Of a stretch of DNA of 64,000 bases, positions 56,338-64,000 are shown one piece after another. The DNA comes from Alteromonas antoniana (GTDB lineage Bacteria; Pseudomonadota; Gammaproteobacteria; Enterobacterales; Alteromonadaceae): positions 233,428-297,427 of the forward strand of contig NZ_JAESDH010000002.1 of the NCBI RefSeq assembly GCF_019249295.1, read 5' to 3'. How positions within the stretch are numbered: the stretch's first letter is position 1; each line of letters starts with the position of its first letter. A program made the position numbers and the translations under genes. The notes beneath the pieces were generated by a model, which searched no databases, was not told where the DNA came from, and saw only the letters and a program-made list of their open reading frames with translations.

Positions 56338-56691
56338 GGATTGTCTCTCATCACAATGGTGTAATAAAATTACATGGTAAGGCTAAATAATCACCATTTT
56401 TGGTGGGTCAAGCAAGTTTTTTCGTTATTTGATTACGTTATGTGTGTAAATAGTATACTGCAATGGTGGCATTTCGATAAACCCGTAAGATGATTTCGGA
56501 GAAAGCCTCACATCATCGTGGTATTTGTCACGTTGAACGTAACGTCGTTAATAATTTTTACAAAGTTCTCAAAGCAGCCAGACAACAAAGGGGCTACACT
56601 AGCCACGCATAAAAATAAAAATCAGTGTACTAACAGGGCTTAATTAAAGTCTCGGTTTAACGCACGGTCAATCTACGCTAAAGGGATGGTA
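56338..56691. other. Divergent intergenic region before the MFP-RND operon
   Basis: About 350 bases with no gene. TATACT at 56454-56459 could be a -10, but the -35 is poor and the leader would be over 200 bases. No operator was recognised. Confidence 0.35.
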
Positions 56692-57918
56692 ATGAAGAAT
56701 TCGCTTATGAAAGCAGGGATCCCTCTGCTCATATTAATTGTGGCAATTGCTGTGGCTACGATAATGGTAAAAAGCCGCAAGCCGCCCGAGAAAAAGCCGG
56801 TTGAAGAAAAAGCGTTCCTGGTAGATGCCAAGCCAGTGAATACTCAGCCTGTCACATTCAAAATTACCTCTCAGGGAAACGTCGTTCCAAAAAATAAAAC
56901 CAGTCTTAGCGCGCAGGTCAGTGGACGTGTGGTATCGCTGTCTGAACAATTTGTCTCCGGTGGTATGGTAAAAAAAGGTGATGTACTGGCAACGCTGGAA
57001 CAAGACGATTATGTGACCGATGTAAAACTGGCCGAGGCAGAACTGGCACAGGCAAAAGCGGCACTGGAAGAAGAAATCGCACGCGGCAAAGTGGCCCAGG
57101 CAGAATGGCGCTCAGTTAACAGTGTGGTTCCCCCTGAGCTGGGTCTAAGAAAACCGCAGTTAGCCCGTGAACAGGCCAATGTGAAAGCGGCGGAAGCAAA
57201 ACTGGAGCGTGCACAACGTAATCTTGACCGCACCGAAATTAAAGCACCCTATAACGGACTGATTGTCGAGCGAAATATTGATTTGGGCCAGTATGTCGCC
57301 ACCGGCACCATGATTGGGACGGTATATTCTACTGATGTTGCAGAAATCAGGCTGCCGGTGACAGACAGTGATCTGGCCTTTTTAGATGTGAAAAAGGCTC
57401 AGGGTAGCCAGAATAATGTAGAACTGACCGCCTCTGTGGCAGGTAAAACGCGCCGCTGGCAGGCTTCGCTCACACGAACGGAAGGCGTCAGAGACAGCGC
57501 CAGTCGTGTGATTTATGTTATTGCCGAAATTACCGATCCGTACCAGCGCAATGCCGGCAACGATGCAGCAACTGCACTGCAGTTTGGGCAGTTTGTTGAA
57601 GCTGAAATTAGCGGCACGCAAGCTGAAGATTTAATTGTTTTACCACGGACAACGCTGCGACTTGATAACACGGTTATGGTAGTGGATGAAGACAGAAAAC
57701 TTCGTATTAAACCTGTTGAAGTGGTGCGCACCAGTGCTGATAGCGTGTATCTTTCATCAGGGATTGAAGACGGTGAGCTGGTAGTCGTCAGTGCTGTGCC
57801 GAATCCTTTCGATGGAATGGAAGTACGATTACCGGGTGATGAGCCTGAAATGCCGGAAGAAGCCAAAAAGGATAAGCCTGACGATACCAGCAGTATCACT
57901 CAGGAGGATTCAGAATGA
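56692..57918 (+). CDS. RND membrane fusion protein
   Basis: Adaptor of about 408 residues, anchored by an uncleaved N-terminal segment (about 7-25) rather than a lipid. It has the lipoyl halves SGRVVSLSEQFVSGGMVKKGDV and APYNGLIVERNIDLGQYV, an Ala/Glu-rich coiled coil between, and a Pro/Glu-rich tail after 385. I prefer ATG 56692 (AAGGG six bases upstream) over 56686. It overlaps the RND gene by four bases. Confidence 0.92.
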   Translation: MKNSLMKAGIPLLILIVAIAVATIMVKSRKPPEKKPVEEKAFLVDAKPVNTQPVTFKITSQGNVVPKNKTSLSAQVSGRVVSLSEQFVSGGMVKKGDVLATLEQDDYVTDVKLAEAELAQAKAALEEEIARGKVAQAEWRSVNSVVPPELGLRKPQLAREQANVKAAEAKLERAQRNLDRTEIKAPYNGLIVERNIDLGQYVATGTMIGTVYSTDVAEIRLPVTDSDLAFLDVKKAQGSQNNVELTASVAGKTRRWQASLTRTEGVRDSASRVIYVIAEITDPYQRNAGNDAATALQFGQFVEAEISGTQAEDLIVLPRTTLRLDNTVMVVDEDRKLRIKPVEVVRTSADSVYLSSGIEDGELVVVSAVPNPFDGMEVRLPGDEPEMPEEAKKDKPDDTSSITQEDSE

Positions 57919-60900
57919 GCCGGATAGATACAAAACACGGTGTAATTGCCTGGTTTGCACGCAACAGCGTAGCGGCAAACCTGTTGATGTGGATGCTGCT
58001 GATCGGCGGTATTTTCGGGGCAATTGGTATTCAGAAACAAATCTTTCCTACCTTCGACATTAATGTCATTAACGTTCGCGTGCCGTACCTTGGTGCCGCC
58101 CCTCAGGAAGTCGAAGAGGGGGTAATACTCAAAGTTGAAGAAGCGATAAAAGATCTGGAAGGGATCAAGCAGATAACGTCTACGGCAGTTGAAGGAATGG
58201 GCACTGTCAGTATTGAGGCTGAAGAGGACTATGATGTTCAGGCGCTGCTTGATGAAGTGAAGGTACAGGTGGATGCCATTCCAAGTTTCCCCGGCAATAC
58301 CGAAAAGCCCGTGGTATATCGCCAGAAAGTCCAGCAGGACGTAATTTGGATTTCCGTATATGGCGATGCTTCAGAGCGCGAGCTTAAAGAGTTCGCGAAA
58401 AGCATGCGGGATGACATTGCCAATTTACCGGGCATATCCAGTGTTCAGGTAGTCGGTGCGCGGGATTATGAAATTTCTATCGAGCTTTCTGAAGCTGATT
58501 TACAGCGCTATAACCTGACATTCTCAGATGTGGTTAACCGGCTGCGGCAAACCAGTGTGGACTTACCCGGCGGCTCTATCCGCACGGACAACGGCGATAT
58601 TTTGCTAAGAACCAAGGGCCAGGCCTATACCGGCTGGGACTTTGCGCAAATCGTGCTGTTGACTGATGCCAGTGGCACCCGGGTGACGCTTGGCGATGTG
58701 GCTTTCATTAATGACGGGTTTATTGAAAACAACCAGTATGCACTGTTCGATGGCAAGCCGGCGGTCAGCCTTCGCGTGCGTGCGGTGGGCGATCAGAATG
58801 CGCTTGAGATTTCAGAGCAGGTCAACGGCTATATCAAAAAAGCCAAAGAAACGTTTCCCGGTAATATCAACGCTGACACCTGGGGGGACAGTTCGTTCTA
58901 TCTCGCAGATCGGTTAAACATGATGCTGGAAAATATGTTTTTTGGCGCCTTGTTAGTGTTCATCGTGCTTTCCCTGTTCCTGAAACTGAAACTGGCGTTT
59001 TGGGTTATTGTCGGGCTTCCTGTGTGTTTCTTAGGGACCTTACTGGTACTTCCTATTGATGCCCTTGGCGTGTCCATAAACCTGTTGAGTTTGTTTGCTT
59101 TTATCCTGGTTCTCGGGATTGTCGTGGACGATGCGATAATCATGGGGGAATCAGCGTATTCGGAAATCGATAAAAAGGGGCACAGCACAGACAATGTGAT
59201 CGCCGGCGTGAAAAAAGTCGCCATGCCCGCCACCTTCGGCGTACTGACCACGATTGCCGCGTTTACGCCCATGTTAATGGTGTCCGGGCCGTTTGGCGTT
59301 ATCTGGAAGACCATTGGCCTCGTGGTCATTGTTTGTCTGGTTTTCTCTCTGATTGAGTCCAAGCTGATATTGCCTGCGCACTTAGTGCATATGAAGCTCA
59401 AACCCTACAACCCGGAGAAAGCTAACCGGCTTCAGCGTTTCCGTGACTTTTTCAGTGAAGGCATTAAGCGCTTTGTACAAAACAAGTACGCCCCATTTCT
59501 GGAGAAGGCGATACGCAATCGTTACGTGACGTTATCGACGTTCCTGGCGATGCTTATCCTGACTATCGGGCTCTTTGGTGGTGGTATTGTGCGCTTTGTT
59601 TTCTTCCCGAATATTCCAAGTGACTTTATGATGGCCACGGTTGAGCTAGAGCCGGGCTCGTCATTGCAACAACGTGATAATGCCATCTCGACGTTACTTG
59701 ACGCTATGCATCGGATGGATGACAACATTAAAAGTGAAACCGGCAGCGGTGTTGTGAGTCACGCCATCGCTTTTGACAACGGTACGCTTAGCGGCCAGGT
59801 GTTTGTTGAGCTGACAAAAGGCGAAACCCGCGAACGCAGTGATACCGAGATCCAACAGTTATGGCGAGAGCAAATGCCGGAAATCGCTGGTGTTAAGACG
59901 CTAAGCATCGGATCGCCTGGTGGGCCAGGGGGCGGCTCTGATCTCAGCTTTGAGTTTAACTCTGCGAATATTGATGCACTGCGCAGTATCAGCCAGGAGC
60001 TGAAGGAACGATTAGAAGCTTTTAACGGCGTTTCAGACATAAACGATACGTTTTCAGGCGGTAGCGATGAAATTCAGTTGTCGCTAACACCCCAGGCAGA
60101 AGCATCAGGCATCTCACTGCAGCAACTGGGGCAGCAGGTACGTTACGGCTTTTATGGTGCGGAAGTGCAGCGTATACAACGTGATGAAGAGGAAATTAAA
60201 GTGATGGTGCGTTATCCCAAGGAGCAGCGCACCAGCATTGAGCATCTTGAGACAATGCGCATCCGAACGCCCAGTGGGGACGAAGTGCCGTTTGAAGAAG
60301 TGGGTAACATCGACCTCGGTCAGGGCTTCGATACCATCATTCGTGTAGACGGCGAGCGCTCTGTTACGGTAACCGCAAAGGTAGATAAAGCCCAGTTAGA
60401 TCCCGGCGAAGTGACCCGTGAGGTGGTTTCTGAAATTATGCCTGATTTGCTGGAGCGTTACCCGCGCGTTAGCTTTGAGCTGCAGGGAAATTCACGCGAA
60501 CAGCAGGAAGCAACGATGGGGTTACTTAAGGGGCTTGCGTTCGCATTGTTCGCCATTTACGCGCTGCTGGCGATCCCCTTGCGCTCCTATTCTCAGCCGC
60601 TGATTATCATGTCTGTCATACCGTTTGGTATTGTTGGTGCCATCGTGGGCCATCTGGTGCTGGATATGGCGGTCAGTGTGCTTTCGATTTGCGGAATTAT
60701 CGCACTATCGGGCGTGGTAGTGAACGACAGTCTGATTATGGTGGACTTTGTTAACCGGGCCCGCAAAGAAGGGCATTCGTTAAAAGAGGCGGCCATCAGC
60801 GCAGGCACGCAGCGTTTCAGAGCGATTATTCTGACTTCTCTGACTACCTTTATGGGGTTATTGCCCATCGTTTTCGAGCGCAGTTTACAGGCCCAGATAG

Positions 60901-61070
60901 TGATACCTATGGCAATTTCACTGGCCTTCGGTATTCTGTTTGCCACAGTGATCACATTGTTACTGGTACCTTCTTTGTACCTTATTCTGAATGACATAAA
61001 AACCGCATTCAAAGGCAAAAAGAAGCAGCCCGGAGATGATGTCGGGATCGGAGTTTCACAGGGAAATTAG
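57915..61070 (+). CDS. RND efflux permease
   Basis: Inner membrane exporter of 1051 residues. The start MSRIDTKHGVIAWFARNSVAANLLMW, the fourth-segment acidic pair LGIVVDDAIIMGE and the tenth-segment region VVVNDSLIMVDFVNRAR place it in a branch separate from the pump pair at 34166-40514, which have VDN there. It is coupled to the MFP gene and followed by prolyl oligopeptidase after one base, so all three may share a transcript. Substrate unknown. Confidence 0.95.
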   Translation: MSRIDTKHGVIAWFARNSVAANLLMWMLLIGGIFGAIGIQKQIFPTFDINVINVRVPYLGAAPQEVEEGVILKVEEAIKDLEGIKQITSTAVEGMGTVSIEAEEDYDVQALLDEVKVQVDAIPSFPGNTEKPVVYRQKVQQDVIWISVYGDASERELKEFAKSMRDDIANLPGISSVQVVGARDYEISIELSEADLQRYNLTFSDVVNRLRQTSVDLPGGSIRTDNGDILLRTKGQAYTGWDFAQIVLLTDASGTRVTLGDVAFINDGFIENNQYALFDGKPAVSLRVRAVGDQNALEISEQVNGYIKKAKETFPGNINADTWGDSSFYLADRLNMMLENMFFGALLVFIVLSLFLKLKLAFWVIVGLPVCFLGTLLVLPIDALGVSINLLSLFAFILVLGIVVDDAIIMGESAYSEIDKKGHSTDNVIAGVKKVAMPATFGVLTTIAAFTPMLMVSGPFGVIWKTIGLVVIVCLVFSLIESKLILPAHLVHMKLKPYNPEKANRLQRFRDFFSEGIKRFVQNKYAPFLEKAIRNRYVTLSTFLAMLILTIGLFGGGIVRFVFFPNIPSDFMMATVELEPGSSLQQRDNAISTLLDAMHRMDDNIKSETGSGVVSHAIAFDNGTLSGQVFVELTKGETRERSDTEIQQLWREQMPEIAGVKTLSIGSPGGPGGGSDLSFEFNSANIDALRSISQELKERLEAFNGVSDINDTFSGGSDEIQLSLTPQAEASGISLQQLGQQVRYGFYGAEVQRIQRDEEEIKVMVRYPKEQRTSIEHLETMRIRTPSGDEVPFEEVGNIDLGQGFDTIIRVDGERSVTVTAKVDKAQLDPGEVTREVVSEIMPDLLERYPRVSFELQGNSREQQEATMGLLKGLAFALFAIYALLAIPLRSYSQPLIIMSVIPFGIVGAIVGHLVLDMAVSVLSICGIIALSGVVVNDSLIMVDFVNRARKEGHSLKEAAISAGTQRFRAIILTSLTTFMGLLPIVFERSLQAQIVIPMAISLAFGILFATVITLLLVPSLYLILNDIKTAFKGKKKQPGDDVGIGVSQGN

Positions 61071-61071
61071 C

Positions 61072-63201
61072 ATGGCAGTTATAAAAAAATACATAGTGCA
61101 AATCGTCGCGGTTGCCGGCATTGGGTTGTTGGCAAGTGGCTGTAGCGTATCGGAAAATACCCGAGCCGATACAAAAACTGTAGAGTATCCGGTATCCCGG
61201 ACGGTCACTCAGACGGATAGCTATCATGGCACCATGGTCAGCGATCCTTACCGCTGGCTGGAAAATACGCAAAGCAGTGAAGTGGCAGAGTGGGTAGCGC
61301 AACAAAACCAGTTGGCGCGGCCCTATCTTGAAGCGCTGCCAACCCGTGAAATGTATAAAAAGCGCATGACGGCATTGTGGGATTATGAGAAATATAATGT
61401 GCCGTTTACGAAGGGCGGAAAATTTTTCTATTCGCACAATAACGGGCTGCAGAATCAATATGTTTTGTGGATGGCCAGTAGTGCCGACAGCGAACCTGAT
61501 GTGCTGATCGATCCTAACACATTCAGCGATGACGGCACGGTGTCTATGGCCGGTTATGAAATCAGCCCGAAAGCCAACAAAATTGCATATTTCACGTCAG
61601 ACGGCGGCACCGACTGGAAAACTATCCATGTGCGCGACGTCAACTCGCTTGAGGATGAGCCCTCTGTCATCGAAGGCATAAAGTTTACTAATGTCTCATG
61701 GCTGCCTGACGAGAGTGGCTTTTACTACTCCCGCTACCCCAAAACGGACGGTAAGTGGAACGACAGTAAAAGCGTTAGTATCTGGTTTCATCAGCTTGGT
61801 ACGCCTCAAAGCGATGACAGGCAGGTAGTGGCATTTGGCAATGAGCCTGCCTGGAACCCTTATCCGATAGTGATCAATGAGGGAAAGACCCTGTTGATAA
61901 GCGTATGGGATGGCTACGAGACGAATGCCGTTTACACGCTTGACCTGACTCAGGCGTCAGCGACGCCTGAGCCACTACTGGCAAAATGGGACGCACTGTA
62001 TAACTTTATTGATAAAAATAGCGATGAGCTTTTCTTTTACACCACCAAGGATGCCCCAACGGGACGCGTGATTGCGCTGAATACCAAGTCAGGCGCCCTC
62101 CGGGAAGTTATTCCTGCTCAGGCCGAAGCTCTTGATGAAGTTTCGGTTCTGGACGGTAAGTTGTTTGCTCAATACATCAAGGACGTAAAGTCAGCGGTAT
62201 CTGTCTATAGCCTTGAAGGGGATAAACTCAGTGACATCGATTTCGACGGGATTGGCAAAGTAGATGGGTTTTCCGGTGATAAAGACAGTGCCAAGACGTA
62301 TTACAAGCTCACTGGCTTTACCAATCCGGGGGCAATATACGAGTACGATTTAGAAAGCGCTGAAAGCCGGTTATACAAAACCATTTCGGTTCCTGTCGAT
62401 CTGGACGCATACGAAACCAAGCAGGTTTTCTATACCAGCAAAGATGGCACCGACATTCCGATGTTTATCGTGCACAAGCGTGGAATGACGTTAGACGGAA
62501 ACAATAAAACGCTTCTTTACGGTTACGGTGGCTTCAACATCAGTTTACTGCCTGGCTACTCGGTGTCACGCATGACGTGGTTAGAGCAGGGCAATGTTCT
62601 GGCGATTGCCAACCTCAGAGGTGGTGGCGAATACGGACGTGAGTGGCACAAAGCAGGAACGAAATTACAGAAACAGAATGTGTTTGATGATTTTATTGCT
62701 GCGGGTGAGTATCTGATTGAGAAGCAATATACCTCTCCGGGCAAACTTGCGATTCAGGGCGGAAGCAATGGTGGACTGCTGGTAGGCGCCTCATTAACCC
62801 AGCGACCCGAGCTTTTTGGTGCAGCATTACCTGCCGTCGGTGTACTGGATATGTTGCGTTACCATACACCAAGTGCCAATGCCCGCGCCTGGTCATCTGA
62901 TTTTGGACTAAGTGAAAACGAAGATGAATTTGCGGCGATGTACAAGTATTCGCCGGTGCACAATACGCAAAAAGGGGTGTGCTATCCGGCAACCTTAATT
63001 ACCACCGGAGATCATGACGACAGGGTAGTGCCCTGGCACAGTTATAAGTTTGCTGCTGCGCTTCAGCGCGACCAGGGCTGCGACAATCCAATATTGTTGC
63101 GCGTGGAAACCCGCGCAGGACATGGCGCAGGCACACCTACCTGGATGAGAATTGAAAGCTATGCCGACCAGTGGGCATTTCTGGAAGAAGCGCTTCGCTA
63201 A
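61072..63201 (+). CDS. Prolyl oligopeptidase (S9A) lipoprotein
   Basis: A 709-residue serine peptidase that cuts peptides after proline. A lipobox ASGC puts the acylated cysteine at C24, so it is expected on the periplasmic face of a membrane. A seven-bladed propeller precedes the hydrolase domain, with catalytic S565 in GGSNGG, aspartate in DHDDRV (647-652) and histidine in AGHGAG. The ATG at 61072 follows the RND stop (TAG) by one base and has AGGGA upstream, while the open frame from 61036 lies inside the RND gene. It ends at a strong terminator. Confidence 0.96.
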   Translation: MAVIKKYIVQIVAVAGIGLLASGCSVSENTRADTKTVEYPVSRTVTQTDSYHGTMVSDPYRWLENTQSSEVAEWVAQQNQLARPYLEALPTREMYKKRMTALWDYEKYNVPFTKGGKFFYSHNNGLQNQYVLWMASSADSEPDVLIDPNTFSDDGTVSMAGYEISPKANKIAYFTSDGGTDWKTIHVRDVNSLEDEPSVIEGIKFTNVSWLPDESGFYYSRYPKTDGKWNDSKSVSIWFHQLGTPQSDDRQVVAFGNEPAWNPYPIVINEGKTLLISVWDGYETNAVYTLDLTQASATPEPLLAKWDALYNFIDKNSDELFFYTTKDAPTGRVIALNTKSGALREVIPAQAEALDEVSVLDGKLFAQYIKDVKSAVSVYSLEGDKLSDIDFDGIGKVDGFSGDKDSAKTYYKLTGFTNPGAIYEYDLESAESRLYKTISVPVDLDAYETKQVFYTSKDGTDIPMFIVHKRGMTLDGNNKTLLYGYGGFNISLLPGYSVSRMTWLEQGNVLAIANLRGGGEYGREWHKAGTKLQKQNVFDDFIAAGEYLIEKQYTSPGKLAIQGGSNGGLLVGASLTQRPELFGAALPAVGVLDMLRYHTPSANARAWSSDFGLSENEDEFAAMYKYSPVHNTQKGVCYPATLITTGDHDDRVVPWHSYKFAAALQRDQGCDNPILLRVETRAGHGAGTPTWMRIESYADQWAFLEEALR

Positions 63202-63226
63202 CTGCTGATATTTTCAATCGCAACGG

Positions 63227-63257
63227 AAAAAACCGCAGCCAACACTGCGGTTTTTTT
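63227..63257 (+). terminator. Rho-independent terminator after prolyl oligopeptidase
   Basis: AACCGCAG (63231-63238) pairs with CTGCGGTT (63245-63252) around a six-base loop, followed by a T run. Confidence 0.92.
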
Positions 63258-63360
63258 ATGTTAAGCCGTTCGGGAGAGCCGTGCATTTGCGTGCAATCAC
63301 GCTGGCGTATTTTCTTTGATTTGCCTGTGGCGAATAAAAAGTGAACGATTCACTTGATAA

Positions 63361-63395
63361 CTGTATAAATAAACATATACTGTATATGTAAACAG
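63361..63395 (+). promoter_or_regulatory. Two LexA boxes upstream of the gene at 63412
   Basis: 63380-63395 is CTGTATATGTAAACAG, a perfect CTGT-N8-ACAG with TA before it. 63361-63376 is CTGTATAAATAAACAT, one mismatch and identical to a box upstream of the SulA-like gene. Their spacing of 19 bases and position 17-51 bases before the ATG fit an SOS promoter. Confidence 0.8.
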
Positions 63396-63411
63396 TTAAG
63401 AGGCGATAGTG

Positions 63412-63777
63412 ATGGAAACAGGCATTAAAGCACTTGATAAATTATTGACAGCACAGGGTATTAAGCTTTCACCAGGAAGTAATGGATTTCAGTCAGTCAC
63501 CGAGTTACGCCCTGCTGATCCGAAAGTGGTAGATTTAAAACTTCCCTATTGCATGTATCAGAAGGTCATGATGTTGCCGCTGGGCAGTCGGTTGAAGTAT
63601 CACCATTTTTATCTGCAGCATCGTCAGTGCAGACTGGCCAGTTATTTGGTTGATAATAACGGAAACATAGTCGAGCAGGTCTTTTATCAGCGCGACACAC
63701 GCTCAGTCTCAGCGTGTAAAAAACTGGCGACCCTGATTCAGAAACGTTACAGAATGCAGGAACGAGAAGCGGCTTAA
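63412..63777 (+). CDS. SOS-regulated protein of unknown function
   Basis: A 121-residue soluble protein, predicted LexA-controlled from the two boxes just upstream. It begins METGIKALDKLLTAQG, has a central hydrophobic stretch YCMYQKVMMLPLGS, a Tyr/His/Gln-rich segment (YHHFYLQHRQC), and a basic C-terminal helix (KKLATLIQKRYRMQE). Three cysteines are present. I do not recognise a family. The ATG at 63412 has AGAGG eight bases upstream; a GTG at 63409 is also possible. Other members of the SOS response of this size include division inhibitors and toxins, but nothing in the sequence decides this. Confidence 0.75.
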   Translation: METGIKALDKLLTAQGIKLSPGSNGFQSVTELRPADPKVVDLKLPYCMYQKVMMLPLGSRLKYHHFYLQHRQCRLASYLVDNNGNIVEQVFYQRDTRSVSACKKLATLIQKRYRMQEREAA

Positions 63778-63953
63778 CAGGAAACAGGTGTATAGAAGCT
63801 GCCAATTGCCTGAGGCGACAATAACGTTCACCGCGATGCTGTGTGACGTGTTAAGCCACTGGACAACTTATGTTCACAGTATAATGGTGTGAGATGTGCC
63901 GGTTTATCGCATATTGGAGCATCTGTGTCGTCCTAATATAGGTTGACAGTTAT

Positions 63954-63982
63954 TAGGCCAGCTCTCGAAGCTGGCCTTTTCT
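63954..63982 (+). terminator. Rho-independent terminator near the right edge
   Basis: AGGCCAGCT (63955-63963) pairs with AGCTGGCCT (63969-63977) around a five-base loop, followed by TTTTCT. It lies 177 bases past the SOS gene, whose transcript it may end. Confidence 0.85.
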
Positions 63983-64000
63983 ATTGTGCACTGCGTTAGG

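Noticed and set aside
1..64000. tRNA, rRNA, CRISPR arrays, insertion sequences and prophage genes
   Set aside because: Looked for T-loop strings, regularly spaced repeats, transposase motifs and terminal inverted repeats while reading; none was seen. A covariance or profile search could still find a short RNA that I missed.

Overview
The window reads as a chromosomal core-genome segment of a marine gammaproteobacterium, most likely from the Alteromonadaceae (Alteromonas or a close relative). This rests on gene content and order: an rne/rluC/maf/yceD-rpmF-plsX-fabHDG-acpP-fabF-pabC-mltG-tmk-holB-tatD block, an alaA-yfbR pair, a ybfF-fldA-fur neighbourhood, a DUF3718 secreted protein, several RND exporters, an ACE-like M2 peptidase and a prolyl oligopeptidase. 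No rRNA, tRNA, CRISPR array, prophage or insertion sequence was recognised. All assignments come from reading motifs and context; no database was searched.

Layout. 1-3028: the start of a response regulator, its sensor kinase and an APH-fold kinase, all on the minus strand. 3094-6907: rne with a long leader that looks autoregulatory. 6908-20442: a long plus-strand housekeeping region (only maf is inverted) covering pseudouridylation, L32, phospholipid and fatty acid initiation and elongation, folate (pabC), peptidoglycan (mltG), dTMP kinase and the DNA polymerase clamp loader. 20576-24615: an SDR protein, an M2 dipeptidase lipoprotein, a YchJ-like protein and a SulA-like SOS gene, all minus strand. 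24835-31525: a phosphate-type porin, a small ORF not previously considered, msrPQ, and alaA-yfbR-dgt. 31778-34073: an LRAT-like protein, DUF2189 and DUF3718. 34166-41634: a membrane fusion protein plus two RND pumps. 41939-46544: OsmC-like and CvfB-like genes, then pxpABC with a D-amino-acid transaminase. 46717-52127: fur, a chemoreceptor with a FliA-type promoter, fldA, DUF2788, ybfF and hns. 52190-55946: divergent etfD and etfBA around two palindromes. 56029-63257: a CBM48 protein and a second MFP-RND operon followed by prolyl oligopeptidase. 63361-63982: an uncharacterised LexA-box gene and a terminator.

How the parts fit. The fatty acid block is controlled at least at one internal point: acpP has its own promoter region carrying a near-perfect FadR box and a second perfect dyad over the -35. 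The ETF genes have a divergent promoter region with LiuR-like palindromes, so both the synthesis and oxidation sides of lipid metabolism show regulatory signals here. Two genes 39 kb apart (SulA-like and the gene at 63412) share a LexA-box sequence and probably belong to one SOS regulon.

The least ordinary items are: pabC with no ATG/GTG/TTG start and a probable AUU start; near-leaderless promoters at yceD and probably rluC; the unknown SOS gene near the right edge; a 43-codon ORF with an excellent ribosome binding site at 26272-26403; and the acpP control region. I found no multi-gene system that I would call wholly new.
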